64,000 bases of DNA from Ardenticatenales bacterium (lineage in GTDB: Bacteria > Chloroflexota > Anaerolineae > Ardenticatenales > Ardenticatenaceae). Under the pieces are notes generated by a model, which saw only the letters and a program-made list of their open reading frames with translations, was not told the DNA's origin and did no database searches. The position numbers and the translations under genes are program-made. The stretch covers positions 186,001-250,000 of the forward strand of contig JACKAZ010000003.1 in the NCBI GenBank assembly GCA_020634795.1, given 5' to 3'. The stretch's first letter is position 1, and every line of letters starts with the position of its first letter. Below, one piece after another: positions 56,496 to 64,000 of the stretch.

Positions 56496-57104
56496 ATGGG
56501 CCGCAGCGCTTATCCCGACGAAGTGCAGCGGGTGGCCGCGGCGCACGGCCTGTCGCCCGCGTTGGCCTTCGGCTTGGGCGAGGGGCTGAACCTCTACTAC
56601 AGCCGCCGCCCCGACGAGCGACCGCCCCATCGGGTGCACGTCTTGCCCCACGCTTTTGCCGAGCGCGTGGCGGCGCGGCTTGGCCAGCCCCGTCCGGCCG
56701 CGATCCGCGAATCACTGGTGGCCAATGCCCGTGGCGTGCTGGTCTGCACGGGCGATTGGCACGGTCTGGATGCGATTGAACGATGGAGCGAGGAGCTTTC
56801 GCGCTGGCCGCGGCTGGCGGGCTGGCAAACGAGCATTGACGCCGTCGTGCGGCTGTTGCAGGAAAGCGACGGCCTCTACCGCCGTCACTACGCCGACTTC
56901 TTGGCGATTGCCACGGCGGAAGGGGTGGCCGTACCGGAGGGCGCGACGCGGCTCGACGAGATTGCTGATGCATGGCTGGCCATTGCGGACCGCTTGGCGC
57001 GGGGCGACGACTTGGCCCGTGTCGGGTCGCGGATCCTACGCATGGCTTCGCTCGAAAGCCGCTTCTGGGCCACGATCATCGACCGCTATGCGGGCGGCAT
57101 TTGA
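56496..57104 (+). CDS. Uncharacterised protein downstream of the isomerase gene
   Basis: A 202-residue, largely helical, Arg/Ala-rich soluble protein starting 2 bases after the isomerase stop, so co-transcribed and probably coupled. A glycine-containing segment AFGLGEGLNLYYSRRP near residue 25 is reminiscent of the BtrH N-terminal/DUF4872 group, and the helical rest would fit that, but the protein is short and the match is weak. No catalytic residues are recognised and no function is proposed. Confidence 0.7.
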   Translation: MGRSAYPDEVQRVAAAHGLSPALAFGLGEGLNLYYSRRPDERPPHRVHVLPHAFAERVAARLGQPRPAAIRESLVANARGVLVCTGDWHGLDAIERWSEELSRWPRLAGWQTSIDAVVRLLQESDGLYRRHYADFLAIATAEGVAVPEGATRLDEIADAWLAIADRLARGDDLARVGSRILRMASLESRFWATIIDRYAGGI

Positions 57105-57247
57105 GGGAACGGCAAGCGATGTTACCTTGATGGAGATAGAGAGGGGCGATGCGTTTCCCATGAATCGTTGGTCGAAGAGGCACTGCGCCGATTCACAAGG
57201 CAGGAGCCAACTAGATATCTATCAAGCAGTTTCTGGGCGCTTCCTCA

Positions 57248-58138
57248 ATGGCTGAGTTGAACGGGCGGGACGACGGGCTCGTGGCCGACGACCTGATCGG
57301 CTCGGTCAAGCCCTATGCCCTGCATTTGGCCCTTTGCACCGGTGGCCCCCGCGAGCTGTGGGCCGCGCGGGTCGAGGAGATGGCGGGTATTTTCACCGCG
57401 CTCCACGGCGCGTTGCAGGCACATGGCTTGGAGGGCACAGTGAAGCTAACCGCCTGCGACGATCTGTCGCTGAGCGAGGAAGGGGTTGACCTGCTGTTGA
57501 TGCCCCACATGCTGCGCTTGCCCGCCATCACGGAAGCACGCATCGAGTCGCTGATGAAGGCGTTAACGACGGACTTCGCCCGCGGTTTCCCCTTTGATGT
57601 GGCACCGATGGGCGGGGGCGACCATCTTTTCCTCTGCGTCCATCAGGCGCGGGACGCGCGCTGCGGGCAGTGGGGCGAGGCGGTGGCCCAAGCGTTCGAA
57701 CGGGAGATTGCGTCCCAAGCGGCCATTGCGACGCTGCATCGCAGCAGCCACTTGGGCGGCCACAAATATGCCGCCACGGGGATTCTTTACCCGCAAGGGC
57801 TGTGGTTTGGCAACCTGCGTCCGGACGATGTACCCCGCTTCGTGGCGGAGCAACTGAACGAAGAGCAACTGCTTCCCGAATTTTACCGAGGCCGTCTGGG
57901 CTATTCTTTCGCGGCGCAAAGGGTGGAAGGCCATGCCGCGCGACACTTTCAGCGTCGATATGGACGCTTCGAGCGGCTGGCAGTGCGCGTGACGGAAGCG
58001 GCGGATGGCGAGCGGGCGCAGGGCCAAGCGACGGCGTCGGTGGCGACGGATGAGGGCTGGCAGGCGCGTACCGTGACCGTAACGCTCTCTTGGCGAGCGG
58101 GGCGCTGGCATCTGCTGACGATCAGTGAAGAGGGGTAA
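57248..58138 (+). CDS. Sucrase/ferredoxin-like family protein
   Basis: A 296-residue protein of the sucraseferredoxin-like (Apd1-related) family with a thioredoxin-like ferredoxin fold. C130 and C139 in FLCVHQARDARCG and H168 and H172 in SSHLGGHKYAATG form the two-Cys/two-His set that binds a [2Fe-2S] cluster in characterised members. A further C30 and C70 lie in the N-terminal half. Redox function is inferred from the family. No strong ribosome binding site was found; a 143-bp gap separates it from the previous gene. Confidence 0.82.
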   Translation: MAELNGRDDGLVADDLIGSVKPYALHLALCTGGPRELWAARVEEMAGIFTALHGALQAHGLEGTVKLTACDDLSLSEEGVDLLLMPHMLRLPAITEARIESLMKALTTDFARGFPFDVAPMGGGDHLFLCVHQARDARCGQWGEAVAQAFEREIASQAAIATLHRSSHLGGHKYAATGILYPQGLWFGNLRPDDVPRFVAEQLNEEQLLPEFYRGRLGYSFAAQRVEGHAARHFQRRYGRFERLAVRVTEAADGERAQGQATASVATDEGWQARTVTVTLSWRAGRWHLLTISEEG

Positions 58139-58268
58139 GGGGTGGCGTATCAGGGACAAGGCGGCAGGAATTGCGGGAAATCGAATTTATGGTGATAATT
58201 GAAGGTGGGCGTAAGCAATGAGTGGCGTTCCAATGGTTAGCGAATGAACCTCAGAGAGGAGATGTCTC

Positions 58269-60533
58269 ATGCGAGAGGCGATACGAATTTTGAAGAGTGG
58301 GGATCGAGAACGGGCATTCCAAATGTTGTGGGATTACCTGTCCGATAACCCCAGAGATCCCAACGGCTGGATTTGGCTGAGTGAGGCCGCGCCGACCACG
58401 CAAGGGACCATCGTGGCGTTGGAAGAGGCGCTGGCCGTGGAACCGAATCAGCCCCATGCCGCGACGATTCGACAACGAATTGAGATGTTGCGCGACGATC
58501 TGCGCGCCGCGGGCGACCGACTGCCGAGTTACGAGGCCGGGAACGCCTTGAGCTTTTTGGGCCGCTCGGGCCGCGATTACGCGACGGCGGACAGCGGTGA
58601 TTCGCTGGCAGACGACGTCGCCGACCTCTGGCACGACGCCACCGACGCGGCGCGTGACGTCGGCGATAACGTGGTTGATGCCACGCAGGAAGCCGGGGAA
58701 ACCGTCGCTGAGGCATGGGACGAGGCCACGGACAAGGACGACGATCATTCCGTCGCGGAACGGCGTGTGGTCGTCTCTGAACTGAGCGACGATGAGGCCG
58801 CCACACTCTCGGCAAGCTGGACCGATGGCATCGACGAGGCCGATGTGGGGCCGCGCGATTCCCTCTCCGGCGACGATGACCTTTGGCAGCCCACCTCTGT
58901 TGGTGCGACGCAATCCGTAGAAGCGGGTGCGAAAGAGGCGATGGCCGACGAACTTTCGGCGACGCAAGCGACGGTGGACCAGGCAAGCGGCGACGCGGCC
59001 ACCTCGGGTGAAGGGGTGGGGGCAAAGACGACGATGGCCGATGAGTTGTCCGCTACTCAGGGCGCGACTGTGGCACGCGACGTCGCGCCCGACGCGGCGG
59101 GTGGGACACGAAGCCAAGTCGCTGACGACCTCCGCGAAACGCAGCACGACGCCGACTCGCGCTGGGAGGACGGAGCGGCGGAGGGGGCTACGGCTGCCGC
59201 AGCGGTTGATTTTGCGGGCGGCACCAAGGAGGCGCTCTCCGACGAACTGGACGAAGCGCAAGAGAGAGCCGCATCGCGCTGGGATGACACGGGTGACGCG
59301 GTCGAGGCGCGTGGTGACAGCCTGTGGGACGACGTCAAGGACACGGCCCACGACGCCAAAGAAGCGGTGGCGGACAAGGTGGATGATCTCACCGACGCGG
59401 TGAGCGACGAGACGGACGAGGCCAAGCACGACGTGAAATCGCTCTGGGACGATGGCGATGTGGTCGCAGAGCGCGGTGACAGTCTGTGGGACGACGTCAA
59501 GGACACGGCCCACGACGCCAAAGAAGCGGTCGCGGACAAGGTGGACGACGCTGCCGACGCGATGAGCGACGAGACGAACGAGGCCAAGCATGACGTGACA
59601 TCGCTCTGGGACGATGCGGGCGATACGGAAGCGGGGGCGAAGGCGGCGATGGCCGATGCGCTTCCCGATAGCCAGACGAGCGGCGTAAATTGGTTCGATG
59701 CGGAGGATGTCAAGGCGCCAGAAAGCGTCGGTGACACGCCGAGTTATGTGGCAGATGAGCGGCCTGAAAGCCAGCACGATGCGGACTCGCTTTGGGATGA
59801 TGCAGGCGCGACGGTCTTGGGCGCCACGGGCGCGGCCACCCATGGTATCGGCCACGGCACGAAGGATCGGGTCAGCGACGAGTGGGACGAGACGCAGGAT
59901 TCCACCGACTCTCTCTGGGATGATGCGGCGGAGCGTGTAGACGATTCGGACGACGCGGGCGACAGTCTGTGGGACGACATGAAAGAGACGGCCCACGACG
60001 CGAAAGAGGCAGTGGCGGACACGGTCGACGACGCGGTTGACGCGGTCAGTGGCGAAACACACGATGCCACCTCCCGTTGGGACGAGGGTGAAGATACCGT
60101 CGCCGTGGAGGTTGATCGCACGACGGACGCCGTCTGGGAAGATGATCGGGTGGACGTTGTGCACGGCGACACCGATTCGCTCTGGGATGAGACGAAAGAG
60201 GCGGCCCATGGCACGAAAGCTGCCATTCTCGACACGGTCGATGACGCCACTGACGCCGACGTTGCCTTCAGCGATCGGGTGAACGATTGGAGCGAGGCGG
60301 AAGACGAGCTGGTGGAGGATGGGCCGCACGGCGAAGTCGTCACGACGCGCCGTGCAGTGTCGGCGAGCGCTGGCCTCTTCCCCGAAGAAGGGGTGATCGA
60401 AGAAGAAACCCGCTATGTCTACAGCGAGGATGGAGAACCGGCGACGCCGTGGTGGGTCTGGCTCGTGGTGCTGTTGGCCGTGGCACTGGTGGCCTACATC
60501 ATCTGGACGGCGTTGAATCTGGGCGTCAGCTAG
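58269..60533 (+). CDS. Acidic LEA-like repeat protein with TPR-like head and C-terminal membrane anchor
   Basis: A 754-residue protein. Residues 1-80 form a TPR-like pair of helices (AIRILKSGDRERAFQMLWDY, then WIWLSEAAPTTQG). Residues ~110-710 are Asp/Ala/Glu/Thr-rich with repeated blocks of the type DSLWDDVKDTAHDAKEAVAD followed by KVDD; the SLWDD or SRWDD unit recurs many times. Near-identical DNA copies start at 59313 and 59475 (period 162 bp, 54 residues) and a third at 59958. The C-terminus is one hydrophobic helix (WWVWLVVLLAVALVAYIIW). The amphipathic 11-like periodicity recalls LEA group 3 and apolipoprotein-like proteins, though much more acidic. Function is unknown; membrane-bound stress or surfactant-like roles are conceivable. 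RBS AGAGGAG precedes the ATG. Confidence 0.85.
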   Translation: MREAIRILKSGDRERAFQMLWDYLSDNPRDPNGWIWLSEAAPTTQGTIVALEEALAVEPNQPHAATIRQRIEMLRDDLRAAGDRLPSYEAGNALSFLGRSGRDYATADSGDSLADDVADLWHDATDAARDVGDNVVDATQEAGETVAEAWDEATDKDDDHSVAERRVVVSELSDDEAATLSASWTDGIDEADVGPRDSLSGDDDLWQPTSVGATQSVEAGAKEAMADELSATQATVDQASGDAATSGEGVGAKTTMADELSATQGATVARDVAPDAAGGTRSQVADDLRETQHDADSRWEDGAAEGATAAAAVDFAGGTKEALSDELDEAQERAASRWDDTGDAVEARGDSLWDDVKDTAHDAKEAVADKVDDLTDAVSDETDEAKHDVKSLWDDGDVVAERGDSLWDDVKDTAHDAKEAVADKVDDAADAMSDETNEAKHDVTSLWDDAGDTEAGAKAAMADALPDSQTSGVNWFDAEDVKAPESVGDTPSYVADERPESQHDADSLWDDAGATVLGATGAATHGIGHGTKDRVSDEWDETQDSTDSLWDDAAERVDDSDDAGDSLWDDMKETAHDAKEAVADTVDDAVDAVSGETHDATSRWDEGEDTVAVEVDRTTDAVWEDDRVDVVHGDTDSLWDETKEAAHGTKAAILDTVDDATDADVAFSDRVNDWSEAEDELVEDGPHGEVVTTRRAVSASAGLFPEEGVIEEETRYVYSEDGEPATPWWVWLVVLLAVALVAYIIWTALNLGVS

Positions 60534-60554
60534 CGCGTACGGAAATGATGAGCG

Positions 60555-60902
60555 ATGGCAAGTACCTTTGAACGTGCCATTGAGATGGTGAAGCGTGTGC
60601 CAGAAGGTGAGGTGTCGACTTACGGTCAGATCGCCTACCTCATCTCTGGCACACGGCGCGGAGCGCGGGTCGTGGGCTACGCTCTGGCGGCGCTAGACGA
60701 AGCGGAGGCGGAGTGCGTCCCGTGGTGGCGGATCATTAACGCCAAGGGGCGCATTTCCATTTCTCACCTGCGTTTCTCGGTGGATGAGCAGCGCCGTCGA
60801 CTTGAGTCCGAGGGGATTGAATTCGATGAGAACGACCGGGTGGATCTCTCCCGTTACGGATGGGATGGTCCGCCCGGTTTCTTCTGGCCCGACGACGAAT
60901 GA
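60555..60902 (+). CDS. Alkyltransferase-like DNA damage recognition protein (ATL)
   Basis: A 115-residue homologue of the DNA-binding domain of O6-alkylguanine transferase. It keeps the tyrosine of VSTYGQIA and the arginine-finger segment RVVGYAL, but the active-site motif PCHR reads PWWR (56-59): the methyl-accepting cysteine is replaced by tryptophan. Known ATL proteins flip and hold alkylated guanine and hand it to nucleotide excision repair rather than repairing it themselves. The next gene on the right is convergent, so it is last in its direction. Confidence 0.93.
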   Translation: MASTFERAIEMVKRVPEGEVSTYGQIAYLISGTRRGARVVGYALAALDEAEAECVPWWRIINAKGRISISHLRFSVDEQRRRLESEGIEFDENDRVDLSRYGWDGPPGFFWPDDE

Positions 60903-61020
60903 GGCGTCTCGTCACATTGGGGTGAAACGGTGCAAAACAACGAGAGCGGCCTGGCACCCCGATGTCCCCTTCGACCGCTTCAGGGCGGGCGGCTTCGCGA
61001 TCACGCGATACGTGTAGCGC

Positions 61021-62400
61021 CTACTCCACCATCATCGTGCCCCGACTGGGCCGCTCGCTCGGCGTGAAGAGATAGCCAATTCGGGAGACGCGCCACAAAA
61101 GAAGGGCGGCGGCCAGTGCAGCCCCGGCCTCCAGCGCGAAGACCATGGTGTAGCCGAGGCGCGGCATCGCCCACCAGCTCTTCCCCACCGTGAGCAGGAA
61201 GCCACCCAGTGCGATGCCTACCCCCCGAAAGACGAACTGGGCCATCGACCAGATGCCCAGATAGGCCCCCGCATAGTGTTCGTCGGTCATCGCCATCATC
61301 AGGCTGATTCCCCCAAAGGTGTAGATTCCACTCGCGACCCCAAAGAGGAAGAGTACAGGAATCAACCACCGTGCTTCGCCCACCATCGCTGTGCCGATCA
61401 ACGCCAGCAGACTGGCGGCGACCGCCACCAACCCGATGAGGGTGATCCGCGTGTACTGTTGGGGTAGCCAGCGGCGGGTGGTGAGGCCGCCGACCACCAT
61501 CGCCAAGAGCAAACCGGTGCCGTAATAGCTGTTAAAGCGGGTCGTTTCTCCGATCGAAAGACCAAATAGCTCGGCCCCAAACGGTTCCAGCACGGCATCC
61601 TGCGCGAAGAGCGCGATGGAACCCAGCGCCAGCACCCCAAAGAACAGACGGGTGTTTTGCTGGCCCCACGCCTGTCGCATCAGTGCGCCTAGCGGAAAGG
61701 GGCGTTCATCCGTTGCGGGGCTGGCGCTGGCACGGCGCGTGCGCTCTTCCCCCCAAACCGAGACAAACCAGAGGAAGCCCGCGCCACCCATGCCCACCCA
61801 CACCACGCGCCAAAAAGCTTCGAGCGTATAGTCGGGCATCAACAGGCTGTAGAGAATGGGGGCGAGCGCGAAACCTGCCAGTAAGAAGGTTTGGACGACG
61901 ATGACCGCCAGACTTTGGCGCGTCTCCGGCACCGATTCGCGAACCAGTGCCAGAAAGGGGCTTCCCGAAATCAGGGTGCCGATCCCATAGAGCAGAAAGA
62001 TGAAGGGCGAGAGCGCCCAACCGATGGCCGCACCGTCGGGCTTCGCGAATTGCATGATGGAAAGGGGCAACAGGGGCAGCGAAAGCCAAGTTAGCAAGCG
62101 GCCCAAGTAGATGTAGGGGAGCCGCCGCTTGCCCAAGAAGGTCTTCGTGTCGCTGCGGTGGCCCGACCAGACCGTCAGCGGCGCGATGAGGTAACGTAGC
62201 GCGGAGAGCAGCGCGACCAACGCCGCACTCAACCCCATGTCGGCGATGAGGATTCGATTCCAAATCCCGCTGATCAGAATGTCGCTAAGTGCGGAGCCGA
62301 GATGGAAAGTGCCAATTTTAAGGAGACGGGGGCTTTCGACCTTTGTCGCAGCGGCAGGAGGGCTCTGGGTAATTTCCATGATAGATTTAGGTAGGTTCAT
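61021..62400 (-). CDS. PucC/BCD-family MFS transporter
   Basis: A 459-residue major facilitator with twelve membrane helices. The segments ALRYLIAPLTVWSGHRSDT and LGKRRLPYIYLGRLLTW match the PucC (bacteriochlorophyll delivery) family rather than drug exporters. In phototrophs these proteins help assemble light-harvesting complexes, but homologues occur in non-phototrophs with unknown roles. No photosynthesis gene is in the window. The first ~30 residues are a hydrophilic extension. Convergent with the ATL gene. Confidence 0.78.
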   Translation of the reverse strand: MNLPKSIMEITQSPPAAATKVESPRLLKIGTFHLGSALSDILISGIWNRILIADMGLSAALVALLSALRYLIAPLTVWSGHRSDTKTFLGKRRLPYIYLGRLLTWLSLPLLPLSIMQFAKPDGAAIGWALSPFIFLLYGIGTLISGSPFLALVRESVPETRQSLAVIVVQTFLLAGFALAPILYSLLMPDYTLEAFWRVVWVGMGGAGFLWFVSVWGEERTRRASASPATDERPFPLGALMRQAWGQQNTRLFFGVLALGSIALFAQDAVLEPFGAELFGLSIGETTRFNSYYGTGLLLAMVVGGLTTRRWLPQQYTRITLIGLVAVAASLLALIGTAMVGEARWLIPVLFLFGVASGIYTFGGISLMMAMTDEHYAGAYLGIWSMAQFVFRGVGIALGGFLLTVGKSWWAMPRLGYTMVFALEAGAALAAALLLWRVSRIGYLFTPSERPSRGTMMVE

Positions 62401-62666
62401 CTTCGTGAGAGAGGATGATTGTGTAAGTTTTTGGGCGAAATGGCAAATTTCGGGGGTGAAGCGGTTTGGGGTTCAAGCGCGGCATCGTTTGGGTGCAAGG
62501 CCGTCTTAACCCCAAGATGCAACCGTATCAGAAACGCTCCTCGACAGCGGCCCATCCGCGAGTCGCCATCCATCCTCTCAGGCCGCCGCGATGGCCAGAC
62601 CCCCCATCGCTGCGCTGCCTCCTAAGTGATTAAGCACTGTCCGCCTTCCGCGTTACTTGCCCTACG

Positions 62667-62694
62667 TTGCCTTCCCTGATCTATTGCCTATAAT
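62667..62694 (+). promoter_or_regulatory. Promoter of the small membrane protein gene
   Basis: TTGCCT, a 16-base spacer and a perfect TATAAT (62689-62694), 24 bases before the ATG at 62719, with an AAGGAG ribosome binding site in between. Confidence 0.7.
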
Positions 62695-62718
62695 CGCGCG
62701 CAAAAGGAGAATTTACCC

Positions 62719-62967
62719 ATGGATGCAACCCCGCGACGCCCTATTGGCCTACCCGTCAAGATTGGCTTGCTCTTCGCCGCGATTGCCATCATCTTGTCGG
62801 TGGTGGGCGTGATCCGCAACCCCGATACCCCCGTCACGGCCCAGACGCTGCTGATTGCCGCAGTTGTCTCTGGTCTGACGTGGGGATTGATCTCGTGGGC
62901 GATCTCGGCGGCGGTGATCGATGTGGAAGAGGAGATCGACGCCCGGGACGACGCGCTCCTTGACTGA
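62719..62967 (+). CDS. Small membrane protein, two helices
   Basis: An 82-residue protein with two hydrophobic helices (about 12-32 and 41-66) and an acidic tail (VEEEIDARDDALLD). AAGGAG precedes the ATG. It is not a known family to me. Its end overlaps the likely TTG start of the following HAD-fusion gene by 8 bases, so the two are probably coupled and may interact in the membrane. Confidence 0.75.
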   Translation: MDATPRRPIGLPVKIGLLFAAIAIILSVVGVIRNPDTPVTAQTLLIAAVVSGLTWGLISWAISAAVIDVEEEIDARDDALLD

Positions 62968-64000
62968 CCACCACGCCACGCAGCGCTATCGCCGCGCGGG
63001 GGCCGCGGGCATCGTTGTGGGGGCGCTGCTGATGGCGCTGACCGTCGTGGCCCTTCCCTGGCTGAAGTCGTTGGCCCTGCTCAGCCCCGCAGCCACGGGG
63101 GGCAGCGTGCTGGCGGCGCGGCTCTTCTTGGTGGCGCTTGGCGCCTTCGTGGTTATCGAAATGCCGCTGCTACTCGTCGTGCTGATTCGGATGGCGTGGC
63201 GCAATTTCCCGCCGCGCCAACTCAACGCCATCCACTTCCTCTACACCCTCAGCCCCACCTTCTACGGCATCATCGGCGCGTTGCTGACGGGCGTGGCGTG
63301 GTGGGCACCCCTGATGTGGGCGCTGGGGTTGGTCCGAATCCTCAGCAGTCACTTTGCGATCGACCCGTCCCGCTTGGCCCAAAAGCGGCGCGAGTCAACG
63401 CAGCGCCCTGCGCCAAGAGCGGCGCCGGATCTCGCCACGATTCGCGCCTTTGTGCTGGATATGGATGGGGTCCTCTATCGGGGCAACCACGTGCGCGACG
63501 GTGCGGTCGACTTTGTGCGCTACCTGGCGCAGCGCGAGATCCCCTTCGTCTTCCTGACCAACAACGCCACCCGCAGCAGTGCCATGTATGGGGAGAAGCT
63601 GGCAGCGCTCGGCATCGAAGTCCCTCCGTCGCGCATCATTGGCGCGGCGCAGGCCAGTGCCGAGGCGTTGGCCCGTAGCGCCGTGAAGGGCGCGCGCGTC
63701 TTGCCGATCGGCACCGACGCGTTGCGCCAAGCGTTGGCCGCGCAGCACTTCACCCTGGTGGATGGGCCACCGGCTGACTATGTGGTGGTGGGGCTGGATC
63801 CCGAATTGAGCTACGAAAAGCTGAAACGGGCCGCGTTGGCGATCCGTGGCGGCGCGCAGTTCATCGGCACCAACCCCGACAAGACCTTTCCTGCCGAAGA
63901 GGGGTTGGTGCCGGGCAATGGATCGGCGCTGGCCTATCTGGAAGCCGCGACCGACCAGCCGCCGCGCATCATGGGCAAACCCTCGTTGCCGATGATGCAG
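62960..64000 (+). CDS. Membrane-anchored HAD-IIA phosphatase (NagD-like), 3' end outside window
   Basis: An open frame without stop to the window end, at least 347 residues. The first ~150 residues contain about four hydrophobic helices with a basic linker (LAQKRRESTQRPAPRA), then a HAD class IIA phosphatase domain with motif I LDMDGVLYRG and motif II FLTNNATRSS; the cap region follows (MGKPSLPMMQ at the end). NagD-like enzymes dephosphorylate nucleotides or sugar phosphates and are normally soluble. The TTG at 62960 is the most upstream plausible start, overlapping the previous gene; a GTG near 63016 or ATG near 63032 would shorten the first helix. The fusion is continuous in frame. Confidence 0.82.
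   Translation, partial: MTDHHATQRYRRAGAAGIVVGALLMALTVVALPWLKSLALLSPAATGGSVLAARLFLVALGAFVVIEMPLLLVVLIRMAWRNFPPRQLNAIHFLYTLSPTFYGIIGALLTGVAWWAPLMWALGLVRILSSHFAIDPSRLAQKRRESTQRPAPRAAPDLATIRAFVLDMDGVLYRGNHVRDGAVDFVRYLAQREIPFVFLTNNATRSSAMYGEKLAALGIEVPPSRIIGAAQASAEALARSAVKGARVLPIGTDALRQALAAQHFTLVDGPPADYVVVGLDPELSYEKLKRAALAIRGGAQFIGTNPDKTFPAEEGLVPGNGSALAYLEAATDQPPRIMGKPSLPMMQ

Noticed and set aside
58251..60329. 692-residue open frame antisense to the LEA-like repeat gene
   Set aside because: It mirrors the codon pattern of the repeat gene, has no ribosome binding site or family motifs, and its Val/Ile/Arg-rich repeats are the reverse reading of the Asp/Ala repeats.

Overview
The window looks like a chromosomal piece of a GC-rich bacterium, most likely a member of the Chloroflexota (Anaerolineae/Caldilineae-like). 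This is an inference from the gene mix: a CxxxY-type cytochrome c maturation protein CcmE, a mevalonate kinase, CUT1 sugar importers with a separate substrate-binding lipoprotein, tandem PQQ-type sugar dehydrogenases, YfhO-like membrane proteins, a SAM-I riboswitch in front of metH, and ScpB/AmaP. No rRNA or tRNA gene was seen, so the placement rests on protein character alone.

Layout. Positions 1-6160 hold the 3' part of a type I CRISPR-Cas operon (end of cas5, then cas3, cas6, cas1, cas2, cas4), visibly less GC-rich than the rest. A ~190-bp leader follows, then a ~7-kb CRISPR array of about 95 units (6353-13350). The repeats of this array carry substitutions and indels along its whole length. 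About 1 kb without a recognisable intact gene follows (13351-14353). From 14.3 to 23.3 kb there are a Kelch-type lipoprotein, a dynamin-like GTPase and a minus-strand cytochrome c maturation cluster (ccmE / ccmF-ccmI-like-ccmA-ccmB), then a LysM protein. From 23.8 to 27 kb lies a sugar ABC importer (binding protein plus two permeases, no ATPase). From 27 to 35.1 kb, on the minus strand, are two large GT-C-like membrane proteins flanking cobalamin-dependent methionine synthase, which is preceded by a SAM-I riboswitch with a terminator and a visible antiterminator overlap.

From 35.4 to 39.2 kb come an HtrA-type protease, mevalonate kinase, ScpB and AmaP. From 39.8 to 44.8 kb is a minus-strand operon of EamA transporter, cupin and YfhO-like membrane protein with two ATGA overlaps, plus a degenerate-looking NDP-sugar nucleotidyltransferase. 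From 45.2 to 48.8 kb an epimerase, a PLP trans-sulfuration-type enzyme and a Nudix hydrolase are translationally coupled, followed by a YwiC-like membrane protein. From 49 to 52 kb is an Fe(III)-type ABC importer (binding protein and two-domain permease, again no ATPase). From 52 to 60.9 kb are two tandem PQQ-dependent sugar dehydrogenase-like proteins, a glucose-6-phosphate isomerase-like protein, a short unknown protein, a sucrase/ferredoxin-like protein, a long acidic LEA-like repeat protein with a C-terminal membrane anchor, and an alkyltransferase-like DNA repair protein. The window closes with a PucC/BCD-family MFS protein, a small membrane protein and the start of a membrane-anchored HAD phosphatase that runs off the end.

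Functional links that can be argued from sequence: the cas genes and array form one adaptive immunity locus whose effector genes begin upstream of the window; the ccm genes point to a respiratory chain with c-type cytochromes matured by System I*; metH is controlled by SAM; several short operons are coupled by 4-nt start/stop overlaps. The best candidates for unusual biology are the array with core-variable repeats, the LEA-like repeat protein, the membrane-fused HAD enzyme and the nucleotidyltransferase lacking expected catalytic residues.
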